A stretch of DNA of 64,000 bases from Enhygromyxa salina (GTDB lineage: Bacteria > Myxococcota_A > Polyangia > Nannocystales > Nannocystaceae), in NCBI RefSeq assembly GCF_000737335.2, contig NZ_JMCC02000025.1, forward strand, positions 1 to 64,000, written 5' to 3'. Each line of letters begins with the position of its first letter. The first letter of the stretch is position 1. The position numbers were made by a program, and so were the translations under genes. This document shows, piece by piece, positions 6,485 to 15,086 of the stretch. The notes below the pieces were generated by a model. It made no database searches. It saw only the letters and a program-made list of their open reading frames with translations, and had not been told where the DNA came from.

Positions 6485-8758
6485 CTATCGCCTGGTGGGG
6501 GGGCGGCGTGGACGAGGTGCGTGCCGAACCGCGCGGATGCCCGTGTCGTGGCTGCGGTCGGCGAAGCCGATCAGCCCCGAGCCGAACCGCCGGTTGGCGA
6601 CCTGTCCAGACTCGACGATCGTGTACCAAGATCCGCCGCGAAAGCCGACGCCCATGTGATCTTGGCCGGGCCACGAGTTGGGGGCGTTGGGGGCTCCGGT
6701 CTTGGGATCCAGATCGCCGGTTCCGTAGTCACCGACGTACCGGCGCCCATGGTCCAGCCCCGCGGTGATCACGTACTCCCATAGGTTACCCGTCAGGCCC
6801 ATCACGCCGTAGAACGAGCCGCCCGTCTCCTCGCGCCAGGTGTAGCTCTCGCGGCGGCGATCGATCGGGTAGGTGGCCTCGGCCGCGGGGGCAAAGCCGG
6901 TCACGCGGAACGCGTCGTCGGGGACCGGGCCCTGGCCGCCGTCGCCGCCAGCGAAGTGTCGCAGCGGCCCGCCGATGTTGGCGTTGCCCTGCACGATCGG
7001 CGCCCGGCTCTCGTCACCCACGATCACGTTGGACTCGAACAGCGTGGTCGAGCCCCACGCGAACTCGTCGGCGACCGGGCGCTCGGTCCCGCGGCAGGCC
7101 TTCTCGTACTCGAATTCGGTCATTGGCCGCAGCCCGGCCCACCACATATAGGCGGCGGCGTCGGCCCACGCGACCCAGTTGCAGGCCCGCTCGGGGCGCG
7201 TGCACACCCGGGTGCGCGTGGTTGTCTTGAACACGGTGTAGCGGTAGTCGCCCTGGCCGCCGTAGGGGTAGCGGATCGTCAGCTGGTGCGACTGCAGGTG
7301 GTTGAGGAACTCGCAGTACTCGCCCTGCGTGACCTGGTGCTTGAGGATGTAAAACGCGTTGTGCCCCTTGGGGAACGGGGCCGGGATGTCGTCGTGTTCG
7401 CCCATCTGGTGGCGGTTGTCCCAGCACAGCTCGCCGGGTCCGTGGCCAACGGGGATCGCGGCTTCCGAGCGCACCACGAAGCTCTTGTCGTCGCCCACGG
7501 CGCCGCTGCGGTAGAAGCACGCGGTCGGTCCGTCGGGGCCGTTGGGGTCGCCAAGGTGAAACTCGCCCTCGGGCACCAACACCATCTCGAGCGCGCCAAC
7601 CCAGATCTTGAGGGGCACGCCGTCGCAGGGCGAGGTCGTGCGCAGCCGAAGATCTCGCAGCAGCACCGGCGGACCGCTGGCCGTCGCGCGGTCCGAGTCG
7701 AGGTGAATGAACACCCCCAGGCCGTCCTCGGAAGGTGAGATGACCACGCCGCTGCGCTGGATGTGGTCGTGCGAGTCCGGCGACACCTTCATGTGCAGCC
7801 AGCGTGTGTACGAGGTCAGCGTCGCGGGGGCGTCGTCGTTGACGGTCAAGAACGCAAACCCGGTCTCGACCTCGAGCTCGGGACCTTGCTCGATCATGCT
7901 GCGCTCGAGCCTGATCTCGCGCGAGGGCGCGGCCGGCTCGACCCGATCGATGAAGCTCTGGGCGAGGTCGAGGTTGAGGTCGTGCTTGGGATCGCCAGCC
8001 GCCGACTTGTCCGACGGCCGGTTCGCCAGCAGGTCGAACACCCGGCCCGCCGAGGCCTTGGCCCGAGCCAGCTTGCTCGCGCCCGCGCGACCCTCTGCGT
8101 TGTCGTTGACGAGCCGTTGAACCAGCGAATGCTCGTCCGCCACGCTCGCCACCTCGGCCGGGTTGTACTTGAGAAACACCCACGCGGCGTTCCAGAAGTT
8201 GCCGTAGCGAAACGGCTGACGCCAGCTGAGATCGAACACGACGTCGTAGCAGGCGCCCGGGTTCTCGATGATGCGCACGTTGGACACCAGCAGGCGACGC
8301 AGCTGCTCGGCCTCGGTGGCCACACGGCTGGGCTTGGTGATGTTGACCGCGCGGGGGATCGGGATCGATGACGCGCCCACCGGCACCTGATGGGGCCCCG
8401 TCGCCACGGCCTCCGCGTCATGGGGGATCCCAAACGCGTGCTCGGGGCCCGACGGCGCCCGAAGACTCGGGCCCGAGATCGACTCGACCACCCACGCGAG
8501 CTGCTGCGCGAACTCCAGGGTCATCCCGATCTCGAGGCGCACTGGCTCGGTCGTTAGCGGCCGACCGTTGACCGCGGTCCCATTGCGGCTCTCGAGATCA
8601 CGGACCCACCACGACGCGCCGTCCCACCATATGATCGCGTGCTCGGCCGAGATGTTTGGGTTGGGGAGGTTCAGCTCGCACTTGCCAGAGCGGCCGACAA
8701 TGGTTTGAGCGTGAAGCGGCTGGCGGTGTCCGGTCTGCGCCTGAACGAGGGTGGCCAT
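6485..8758 (-). CDS. FHA domain - SUMF1 (formylglycine-generating-like) fusion protein
   Basis: This 757-residue protein has an N-terminal forkhead-associated domain (residues about 1-95) with the phosphothreonine-binding GRS, SAEH and RNGTAVNG signatures. A middle region of about 280 residues is of unknown fold, and a C-terminal SUMF1/FGE-sulfatase domain (about 400-745) contains GDPNGPDG, VTQGEYCEFLNHL, RPMTEFEYEKACRG, GLTGNLWEYV and FRGGSWY. FHA domains read phosphorylation by Ser/Thr kinases, which are plentiful here. In true formylglycine-generating enzymes a Cys pair follows the RGGS motif; here those positions are not Cys, so sulfatase activation is unlikely. SUMF1-like domains without the pair can act as ligand-binding scaffolds. 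ATG at 8758 is chosen because the FHA fold begins there; it fuses no signal peptide, so the protein is probably cytoplasmic. Confidence 0.88.
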   Translation of the reverse strand: MATLVQAQTGHRQPLHAQTIVGRSGKCELNLPNPNISAEHAIIWWDGASWWVRDLESRNGTAVNGRPLTTEPVRLEIGMTLEFAQQLAWVVESISGPSLRAPSGPEHAFGIPHDAEAVATGPHQVPVGASSIPIPRAVNITKPSRVATEAEQLRRLLVSNVRIIENPGACYDVVFDLSWRQPFRYGNFWNAAWVFLKYNPAEVASVADEHSLVQRLVNDNAEGRAGASKLARAKASAGRVFDLLANRPSDKSAAGDPKHDLNLDLAQSFIDRVEPAAPSREIRLERSMIEQGPELEVETGFAFLTVNDDAPATLTSYTRWLHMKVSPDSHDHIQRSGVVISPSEDGLGVFIHLDSDRATASGPPVLLRDLRLRTTSPCDGVPLKIWVGALEMVLVPEGEFHLGDPNGPDGPTACFYRSGAVGDDKSFVVRSEAAIPVGHGPGELCWDNRHQMGEHDDIPAPFPKGHNAFYILKHQVTQGEYCEFLNHLQSHQLTIRYPYGGQGDYRYTVFKTTTRTRVCTRPERACNWVAWADAAAYMWWAGLRPMTEFEYEKACRGTERPVADEFAWGSTTLFESNVIVGDESRAPIVQGNANIGGPLRHFAGGDGGQGPVPDDAFRVTGFAPAAEATYPIDRRRESYTWREETGGSFYGVMGLTGNLWEYVITAGLDHGRRYVGDYGTGDLDPKTGAPNAPNSWPGQDHMGVGFRGGSWYTIVESGQVANRRFGSGLIGFADRSHDTGIRAVRHAPRPRRPPTRR

Positions 8759-8848
8759 GCGGGGGAGTCTACCGGCCCCACGAGGGAGCGCAGCAAGCGA
8801 AGCAGCTGGCTCCGGCAAACCGCGAGCCGGCCGGGGACATGGCGGCGA

Positions 8849-10081
8849 CTACAGGTCTTGCTGGTACTCGGCGACGCCTGGGCGGTCGGCGAAGCCCGCG
8901 AAGGGATCGGGGGTCTGGCTGCACTTGAGGACTTGCTCGAGCACGGCGGTCGTCGCGTGGTTGACGAGCGGGATCGACAAGGCGGCGTCGATGAATTCGG
9001 GGTTGCAGTCGAACAAGAAGCCGGCCAGCTCGGCACCACACACGCCTGCCTCGACCGCGACCTCGAGGATGTCTTGGCCGTCGGCGTTGGTCAGCTCGCA
9101 GATGTCCGAGAACACCAGGTGGCCGGCGTTCTCGATCCCGACCAGGCGCTTGGGCGTGGGCGAGCCCTCGTAGCCGCTCTGGGTGTTCGAATAGCTGACG
9201 ACGCCGTCGGCGAGGCCACCGAGCAACAGCGAGGACTCGAGCGCGGGGGTGCCGTTGACGGCCTGGCCCGAGGCCATTGGGATCGACACGCGGACCCCGG
9301 GCTTGTTGGCTTGGTTGGCGGCCGCGTTGCCGCCAGCGCTGTGGCCAGCAATGCCGACGCGGGACATGTCGAGCCGGCCAGCGAGGAACGCCAGCTCGCC
9401 GCTGGGGCTGGCCAGCGCGCCCAACACTGCGTCGGTGTCGCCGCTGAGGTCCTGCGACGCGCCAGGCTGCTGGCAGACCAGCGCCAAGGTGTCGCGCAGC
9501 CACAAGCCGGGGTGATCCGAGCTCACGACCACGAACCCGCGGCTGGCCCAGTGCGTGACCTGGGTCAGCGATTGGCTGCGCCACGACGCCGTACCGTGGA
9601 TGAACACGACCACCGGGAACGGGCCGTTGTCGGCGTCGATCGGGAGCTCTGGGTAGCAGTCACACAGCGGCAGCGGGTTCTTTTCGTCCGTGATCTTGGC
9701 TTGCTCGGACTCCGGTAGCGCGTAGCGGATGTCGTAGGTGACCGGCTCGACCGCGGCCTCGCTGCCCCACTTGGCGGGGTACCAGATCTCGGTGGTCAGG
9801 CCGTCGACGACGACGGTCTTGGCTCCGACCGCCCAGGGTCCTCGCGCGGCTGGATCGGCGGGGACCTCATAGAAGCTCGCGCCGTCGCAGCCCTCGACCT
9901 GCGCGGGGGTGGGGCCAGGATCGCCGTCGCCGTCGCCGTCGCCGTCGCCAGGATCGCCGTCGCCATCACCGTCGCCGCTGGTCTCGCTCGCGTTGGTTGT
10001 CTCGCCGTCGCCGGAGTTGTTGGCACAACCAGCGAGCGTCAGGAGTGGAACCACGAACAGCAAGCAAGGGAGGCGCGCCAT
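8849..10081 (-). CDS. Alpha/beta-hydrolase lipoprotein
   Basis: The 410-residue protein starts with a lipoprotein signal (lipobox LAGC, Cys at residue 19), then a Ser/Thr/Glu and Gly-Asp spacer (GDGDGDPGDGDGDGDGDPG) and a hydrolase domain from about residue 65. The oxyanion-hole motif VVVFIHGTA and nucleophile elbow GIAGHSAGG are clear; the late segment IENAGHLVFSD can supply the catalytic His. The arrangement resembles PAF-acetylhydrolase or dienelactone-hydrolase-like secreted esterases, but the substrate cannot be told. Several Cys in the mature part suggest disulfides outside the cytoplasm. It is lipid-anchored, probably at the outer membrane. It lies between the LRR gene (31 nt upstream) and the FHA-SUMF1 gene (90 nt downstream) on one strand. 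Confidence 0.85.
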   Translation of the reverse strand: MARLPCLLFVVPLLTLAGCANNSGDGETTNASETSGDGDGDGDPGDGDGDGDGDPGPTPAQVEGCDGASFYEVPADPAARGPWAVGAKTVVVDGLTTEIWYPAKWGSEAAVEPVTYDIRYALPESEQAKITDEKNPLPLCDCYPELPIDADNGPFPVVVFIHGTASWRSQSLTQVTHWASRGFVVVSSDHPGLWLRDTLALVCQQPGASQDLSGDTDAVLGALASPSGELAFLAGRLDMSRVGIAGHSAGGNAAANQANKPGVRVSIPMASGQAVNGTPALESSLLLGGLADGVVSYSNTQSGYEGSPTPKRLVGIENAGHLVFSDICELTNADGQDILEVAVEAGVCGAELAGFLFDCNPEFIDAALSIPLVNHATTAVLEQVLKCSQTPDPFAGFADRPGVAEYQQDL

Positions 10082-10112
10082 GACCCAACCTAGCAGCCCG
10101 CGGGGCCGGGCA

Positions 10113-11285
10113 CTACGACTCGTTGAGCAGACCCTCGGCCAGGTCCCGCCAAGACGGCTCGGGTGTCCGCAGCCCGGCGATCATCACGGCGCGATCCAGC
10201 AGCGGCTGGATCGAGTCGACCTCGCAGGCAGCGACGCCAACCTTGCGCAGCTTCGGCAGCTCGAACAGCGGGCTCAGATCGTGGACAGGGGTGCCCGCCA
10301 GCTCGACGGTTCGCAGCGCCTGCAGCCCGCGGAGCGCACCCAGCTGGCGGACGCGGGTGTAGCCGATCGCAAGCCGCTCGAGCTGGGTCATCGCCGTGAG
10401 CGGCTCGATGTTGGTCAGGTGGGTGCACCCGCTCAGATCCAGCTCGCGCATCTCCACCATCGCGGCGAGCGGCGCGAGGTCGCTGACATCGGTGCTGCGT
10501 AGATCCAGCCGCGTGATCGCGCGCAGGCCAGCGAGCGGCTCGAGACGCTCCCAGCCGCCGTCGCTGAGCACCAACTCGCGCAGTTGCTCGAGCTGCGCGA
10601 GCGGCTGCAGGGCGTCGGGGCCCAACCCCGGGACGTTGGCGCGCGCCGACAGATCGAGGCTGCGCAGCTTGGCGAACCCACGCTCGAGCCCCGTCAAATC
10701 CCCAGCGAATCGGCGCAGGCTCAGGCGCCGCAACCGAGGCAGGTTGGCGAGCGCGGCGAGCCCAGGCATCGCGCCGCCTTCGATCTCCAGCTCGACGAGC
10801 TGCGCGAGCGCCTCGAGTTGCTCGAGCGATCCGAACGGCCGGCTTCCTTGCGAGAGCCGCACGCCCAACGCCGTGATCGGACGGTCGGTCAGCGCTTTGG
10901 CGATCGGACCCAGGCTGCGCGGCGCGACGCACTCGACCCTGCCCAGCAGCGCGGCGGTCGGTGTGGCGAGCAGGGCCTCGAGCGCGGGGCCATGGCGCCG
11001 GTTGATCACGGCCTTGGTCACGAACCCGCGGACCCATGTCAGCTCGAGCCCCGCTTCGGCGGCGGGGCCGAGCCAGCGCCGGTGGTCACGCTCGAACAGC
11101 TCGGCGGCGCGGTGCTCGAGCACCGATCGCTCGAACGGTCGCTCGCACGCGGCGGCGCGCTGCTCGAGCGCGATCAGTTCGCCGCGGCTGTCGCCTTCGG
11201 CGGCCAGCAAGTCCCCGAACACGGACCACGCGTGCTCGTCATGCGGGTCGTGGCGGAGCGCAGCCTCGAGCTGTGGCCGAGCCAT
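10113..11285 (-). CDS. TIGR02996-type leucine-rich-repeat protein
   Basis: This 390-residue protein starts with a repeat-companion segment (TIGR02996 type): a D-P-x-D-x-x-A helix, then FGDLLAAEGDSRGELIALEQ, which in planctomycetes and myxobacteria stands before repeat domains. A short linker leads to about ten leucine-rich repeats (residues about 100-370), for example LVELEIEGG, LRRLSLRRF, LRSLDLSARAN, ITRLDLRSTDVSDLAPL and MRELDLSGCTHLTNIEPL. There is no signal peptide, so a cytoplasmic protein-binding role is likely. The partner is unknown. It sits 11 nt downstream of the P450 gene. ATG at 11285 is taken because the family signature starts directly after it; the open frame continues upstream inside the P450 gene in another phase. 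Confidence 0.85.
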   Translation of the reverse strand: MARPQLEAALRHDPHDEHAWSVFGDLLAAEGDSRGELIALEQRAAACERPFERSVLEHRAAELFERDHRRWLGPAAEAGLELTWVRGFVTKAVINRRHGPALEALLATPTAALLGRVECVAPRSLGPIAKALTDRPITALGVRLSQGSRPFGSLEQLEALAQLVELEIEGGAMPGLAALANLPRLRRLSLRRFAGDLTGLERGFAKLRSLDLSARANVPGLGPDALQPLAQLEQLRELVLSDGGWERLEPLAGLRAITRLDLRSTDVSDLAPLAAMVEMRELDLSGCTHLTNIEPLTAMTQLERLAIGYTRVRQLGALRGLQALRTVELAGTPVHDLSPLFELPKLRKVGVAACEVDSIQPLLDRAVMIAGLRTPEPSWRDLAEGLLNES

Positions 11286-11296
11286 ACGCGCCCAGC

Positions 11297-12682
11297 TTAC
11301 TCGCGCGGCGACAGCTGCAGCCAGATGCCGTCCTTGGTGCTCATCGTCGTGGAGATCTTCATGACCGGCTCGCGCCCCGGGATCGGCGCGAGATCCCAGC
11401 GTTGGACCAGCCGCGCGAGCGCCAGCGTGCCTTCGAGCATCGCGAGGTGCTGGCCAATGCACATGTGCTGGCCAAGCCCAAACGGCATGTACGCGTGGCG
11501 GGCCCGGGGTTGGTCCGAGCCCTCTTTGAAGCGCTCGGGGTCGAAGCGCTCGGGGTCGGTCCACGCGTGCGGATCGTGGTGGACCAAGTAGGGCGAGCAC
11601 AGCACCGGGGTGCCAGCCGCGATCGGGTAGCCACACAGCTCGCCCTTGACCGCGGCGTTGCGGGGCAGCCAGATCCCGCTGGGGTACATGCGCATCGACT
11701 CCATGAACACCCGGCGCGTGCACGCGAGCGCCTTGGGGTTGGCGAGCGGAGACCCGCTGTCGAGGTGCGCGTCGGCCTCGGCGCGGACGCGTTCGAGCAG
11801 CGACCGATCACGCGCGAGCTCATGCAGGGACCAGGCGATCGCGTTGGCCGTGGTCTCGTAGCCGGCGACCATCAGCGCGACGCTCTCGTTGCGGATGTCG
11901 GCGATGCTGAGCCCGCTGCCGCTGTCGGGATCCTGCATGTGCAGCAGCATCCCGAACAGATCGTCGCCAAACTCGCCGCTTTGGACGCGGGTCTGCACGA
12001 GCGACCGGAGCATGTCGTCGATGACCGCGAGCTCGCGCCGCAGCCGGCGGCCTCCGGGCATCGGCACCCAACGGGGCAGGCGACTCGCGACCCAGCCCAG
12101 CGCGATCCGGCCGACCGCGTAGTCGACCGCCGCGCCGAGCTCCTCGAACTGCTGACGCACCACCGAGTGTCCGAACACCACCGACAACGCCACGCTCATG
12201 CTGATCCGCCCGCTGAAGCGGTAGACGTCGCAGGCGCCCGGCGTCAGCTCTTGCAGGACCTGCTCGAGCGACCCATGGACTCGGTCGGCCATGGCCGCGA
12301 CGGCCCGCTGTCGAAGCTGTGGCTGCGCGGCCTGACGGCGACTTCGCCAGACTGGGCCCTCGGACGAGAGCATGCTGTTGTCGCCAAACAGCGGCTCCAT
12401 CGCGGCGTAGAGCGGGCCCTCGCGCGTGAACACGCTGCCGTGTTCGATCAACATCTCGGACGCCGCGTTGGCATCGGCGGCGACAACGAAGGACGTGGGG
12501 CCGATCTGGATCTCGAACACCCCGCCGTACTCGCGTTGCCAGCGACGCAGGGCCCCGAACTGATCACGCATGAGCTCCCCGAGCGCACCGAGCGGAGAGT
12601 TGCCCCGGACCCGCGGGACCCCACCCAGGCGTGGCAGTGGCTTGGTGTTGTCGAGGACCGCCGGGGTTTGGGGTGCGCTCAT
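11297..12682 (-). CDS. Cytochrome P450
   Basis: The 461-residue product is a soluble bacterial P450 that would insert one oxygen atom from O2 into an organic substrate using electrons from a separate ferredoxin or reductase. The I-helix oxygen-binding motif AGYETT starts at residue 273, the K-helix ExxR is E328-R331, the PERF segment is near 377, and the heme loop FGLGQHMCIG at 401-410 places the proximal thiolate at Cys408. The N-terminus has a Pro-rich PLPRLGGVPRVRGNSPLG entry and no membrane anchor. The sequence pattern resembles the CYP102/CYP110-like class that often uses fatty acids or terpenoids, but substrate cannot be assigned. No redox partner is encoded nearby. The short 11-nt gap to the LRR gene suggests one transcript. 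Confidence 0.95.
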   Translation of the reverse strand: MSAPQTPAVLDNTKPLPRLGGVPRVRGNSPLGALGELMRDQFGALRRWQREYGGVFEIQIGPTSFVVAADANAASEMLIEHGSVFTREGPLYAAMEPLFGDNSMLSSEGPVWRSRRQAAQPQLRQRAVAAMADRVHGSLEQVLQELTPGACDVYRFSGRISMSVALSVVFGHSVVRQQFEELGAAVDYAVGRIALGWVASRLPRWVPMPGGRRLRRELAVIDDMLRSLVQTRVQSGEFGDDLFGMLLHMQDPDSGSGLSIADIRNESVALMVAGYETTANAIAWSLHELARDRSLLERVRAEADAHLDSGSPLANPKALACTRRVFMESMRMYPSGIWLPRNAAVKGELCGYPIAAGTPVLCSPYLVHHDPHAWTDPERFDPERFKEGSDQPRARHAYMPFGLGQHMCIGQHLAMLEGTLALARLVQRWDLAPIPGREPVMKISTTMSTKDGIWLQLSPRE

Positions 12683-12740
12683 GTGAGACTCGTGAGGAAT
12701 TTTGCCCCAATGGGGCGTTGGGACCCAGGTGTTTTTACCA

Positions 12741-12761
12741 TGAATTGATCTTTGGGACAGT
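12741..12761 (+). repeat. Copy 1 of a 21-nt motif shared with 25433-25453
   Basis: TGAATTGATCTTTGGGACAG followed by T lies in the divergent gap between the P450 and MFS genes. A copy with one change (G to A) occurs at 25433-25453. It could be an operator or the relic of a mobile repeat. The flanks differ between the two sites. Confidence 0.6.
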
Positions 12762-12803
12762 GCAAATCCACATAGGGGGTCGATCCCAGATTAGTCTGCG
12801 CCC

Positions 12804-14048
12804 GTGAACCGGGGCACCAGCGGCGACGGATCGATCGCGGGCAAAAGCGCTCAGGACGACGGGCCTGACCCACGTCTGCGGCGCAACTTGGCGCTGCTGT
12901 GCGGACTGCGTGCCATGCAAATGGCGCTGTTTCCGATGGCGATCCTGTCGGTGTTCCTGGTTCGCCAGGTCGAGTTCGGCGTCACGCAGATCATGCTGCT
13001 GCAAGGCGTGTTTGGCGTCGGCATGGTGGTGTTCGAGTTTCCCTCGGGCTACCTGGCCGATCGCATTGGCTACCGCCGCTGTCTGATCATCGCGTTCGTG
13101 CTGTGGACGATCGCCTGGCCGATCTACGGCTACGCGACCAGCTGGGCCCAAGTCGCGGCCGCCGAGCTGCTGCTTGGCGTGGGCATGGCGATGATCTCGG
13201 GCTGCGACACGGCGCTGCTCTACGAGACCCTGCTGGCCGACGGACGCGAGCACGAGTTCGCGCGCTGGTCGGGCCGTCAAACCTTCTACGGACAGCTCGC
13301 CGAGGGGAGCGCGGCGTTGGTCGCTGGCTTGTTGTTTGCGATCGCGGTGCACCTGCCGTTCTTGGCCCAGGCTGGGGCCTCGGCGCTTGGGCTGGTGTTT
13401 GCGGTCGCGCTGGTCGAGCCGCACCGCGAGCAGCCCGGGTTTGGCGACAGCTTCGGCCAGATCCGATCGATGCTGCGTCACGTCGCCCGCGAGAACCCCG
13501 AGCTGCGCGCCGTGTTCTTGGCGGTGGTCGTGCTGGGGCTGGCCTCGTTCGTGCCGGTGTGGACCGTGCAGCTGTACGCGGTGGACGCTGGCATGCCCGA
13601 GACCTGGCTTGGGCCCATGTGGGCGATCGCCAACTTTTGTGTGGCGATCGCGGCGTTGCTGAGCCATCGCTTGTTCGGATCGCGCTCGGCTGCGCTGATC
13701 ACCGCGCTGTGCACCGGGCTCGTCGTCGCCGGGTATCTGGGCCTTGGGCTCTCGCACACGCTGTGGGGCGTGGGCTTTTACTACTGCCTCACGGCCATGC
13801 GAGGGCTGCAACATCCGGTGCTCAGTCATCGCGAGCAGCGCCTGGTGCCCAGCCGTGATCGCGCCGGCTTCATCTCGCTGCGCAGCATGGTGTTCCGGCT
13901 GGCGTTCCTGGCCGTCGGTCCCGCGGTCGGCTGGGCCGTCGACAGCCATGGACAGCGCCCCGTGATGCTGTTGCTGGCGATCGGCTTTGGGCTCGCCGGA
14001 GTCTTGGCGACGTGGGCGCTGGCCCGGGTGCCAACTCAGCCCGCCTGA
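12804..14048 (+). CDS. MFS transporter
   Basis: This 414-residue inner-membrane protein has about twelve hydrophobic helices after a charged cytoplasmic N-terminus of about 27 residues. The loop after helix 2 carries the major-facilitator A-like signature GYLADRIGYRR, and helix 4-5 contains GVGMAMISGCDTALLYETLLAD, a pattern seen in drug/sugar efflux permeases. The central loop (residues about 208-230) is short, and the second half repeats the helix plan. Substrate is not predictable. It is transcribed divergently from the P450 gene, with about 120 nt between them, so P450 product export is possible but unproven. Its 3' end converges on the desaturase gene at 14075. The stop is followed by an 11-12 nt direct repeat of the form GATCAGCCAGC. 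Confidence 0.88.
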   Translation: MNRGTSGDGSIAGKSAQDDGPDPRLRRNLALLCGLRAMQMALFPMAILSVFLVRQVEFGVTQIMLLQGVFGVGMVVFEFPSGYLADRIGYRRCLIIAFVLWTIAWPIYGYATSWAQVAAAELLLGVGMAMISGCDTALLYETLLADGREHEFARWSGRQTFYGQLAEGSAALVAGLLFAIAVHLPFLAQAGASALGLVFAVALVEPHREQPGFGDSFGQIRSMLRHVARENPELRAVFLAVVVLGLASFVPVWTVQLYAVDAGMPETWLGPMWAIANFCVAIAALLSHRLFGSRSAALITALCTGLVVAGYLGLGLSHTLWGVGFYYCLTAMRGLQHPVLSHREQRLVPSRDRAGFISLRSMVFRLAFLAVGPAVGWAVDSHGQRPVMLLLAIGFGLAGVLATWALARVPTQPA

Positions 14049-14074
14049 TCAGCCAGCGCGATCAGCCCGCCAGA

Positions 14075-14959
14075 TCAGCCAGCAGGATCAGGCTGATCCG
14101 CCAAGCCCAGTCGCGCCGCGCGGGCCCGCTGGTGGGCCTCGTAGCGCATCGGGTTGAACAGGTTGGCCTGCTTGTGGTGGTACCCGTGATAGTAGATGCC
14201 AAACCAGATCCGGTTGCCCACCCAGTAGTACCCATGGTCGAGGTTGACCGGGAAGAAGCCCTGCTCGGGCTTCGCCGCGTTGTGGGTCGACCAGTTGAAG
14301 TGGATCAGGTGAAAGAAGCCGATCACCGAGGCCGGCACGAAGAACACGAAGAAGCCGATCGGCCCAAGCAACACGTACCAGCAGGCGATCAGCACGATGT
14401 TGGTGGCGTAGCTGGTGTACGCCCGACGCCGCTCGAACTTGCGATTCTCTGGGGTGTCGCCGCCGTGCAGCTCGAAGAACTGCCGCTGCAGCTGGATCTC
14501 CACGTTGACGATCGTCTTGCGCAAGAACGCCCAGTAGCCGGGACCGTCTGGCGTGATCGGGTGGGGATCCTGATCGACGTCGTCGGAGTACTTGTGGTGC
14601 CGACGGTGGATGATCTCCCAGCTCGCGTAGCGGGTCAGCACCACGATCCCACACAGCTCGCCGACCAGCCGGTTGATTGGCTTTGGAAAGTTGCCGTGGC
14701 TGCAGTTGTGGATGAACACACTGCACAGGATCTGCGCTTGGATCGCGAGGGGCAGCAGCAGCAGGTACCACCAATGAAACTCCCGCACGGCGCCCTGCCA
14801 GCCGGCGAGGAGCATCAACGTCAGGACGACCGACGTCATCAATAGATACGTGCCGTCGTAGAGCAGGTAGAACGCCCGCCGCTGACGGAAACGGACCGAG
14901 GGCTGCGTAGTGAGAGCTGCGGCGAGTGCGGTCACGGGATCCTCTCGCGTGGATATCAC
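14075..14959 (-). CDS. Fatty acid desaturase (membrane di-iron), copy 1
   Basis: This 294-residue integral membrane enzyme would introduce a double bond into an acyl chain with O2 and two electrons. Three His clusters for the di-iron site are visible: HNCSH near residue 84, HRRHH near 117 and YYHGYHHK near 258, plus FHLIHFNWSTH near 217. Hydrophobic segments lie at about 36-56, 62-80, 188-205 and 207-222. The start is GTG at 14959, next to a short leader. It is transcribed divergently from a second desaturase gene at 15087, so the 127-nt gap probably carries both promoters. The C-terminus is Arg/Ala-rich. Acyl-CoA, acyl-ACP or phospholipid-bound substrate cannot be separated from sequence. 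Confidence 0.9.
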   Translation of the reverse strand: MISTREDPVTALAAALTTQPSVRFRQRRAFYLLYDGTYLLMTSVVLTLMLLAGWQGAVREFHWWYLLLLPLAIQAQILCSVFIHNCSHGNFPKPINRLVGELCGIVVLTRYASWEIIHRRHHKYSDDVDQDPHPITPDGPGYWAFLRKTIVNVEIQLQRQFFELHGGDTPENRKFERRRAYTSYATNIVLIACWYVLLGPIGFFVFFVPASVIGFFHLIHFNWSTHNAAKPEQGFFPVNLDHGYYWVGNRIWFGIYYHGYHHKQANLFNPMRYEAHQRARAARLGLADQPDPAG

Positions 14960-15086
14960 AGCGACCGGGAGCCGTCGACAGCGTGCGTGATTGGCCCCAG
15001 CGAGCCTGCGCAGATCGTGAGCTGGCTCGCTCTCGCGGGCTGGATCGACCCAGCGGCCGCGGCCGCGGATCTGATAAGTCCCGATC

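Noticed and set aside
6485..8758. Sulfatase-activating formylglycine-generating enzyme
   Set aside because: The Cys pair needed after the RGGS motif is missing and no sulfatase gene is nearby, so I kept only the domain name.
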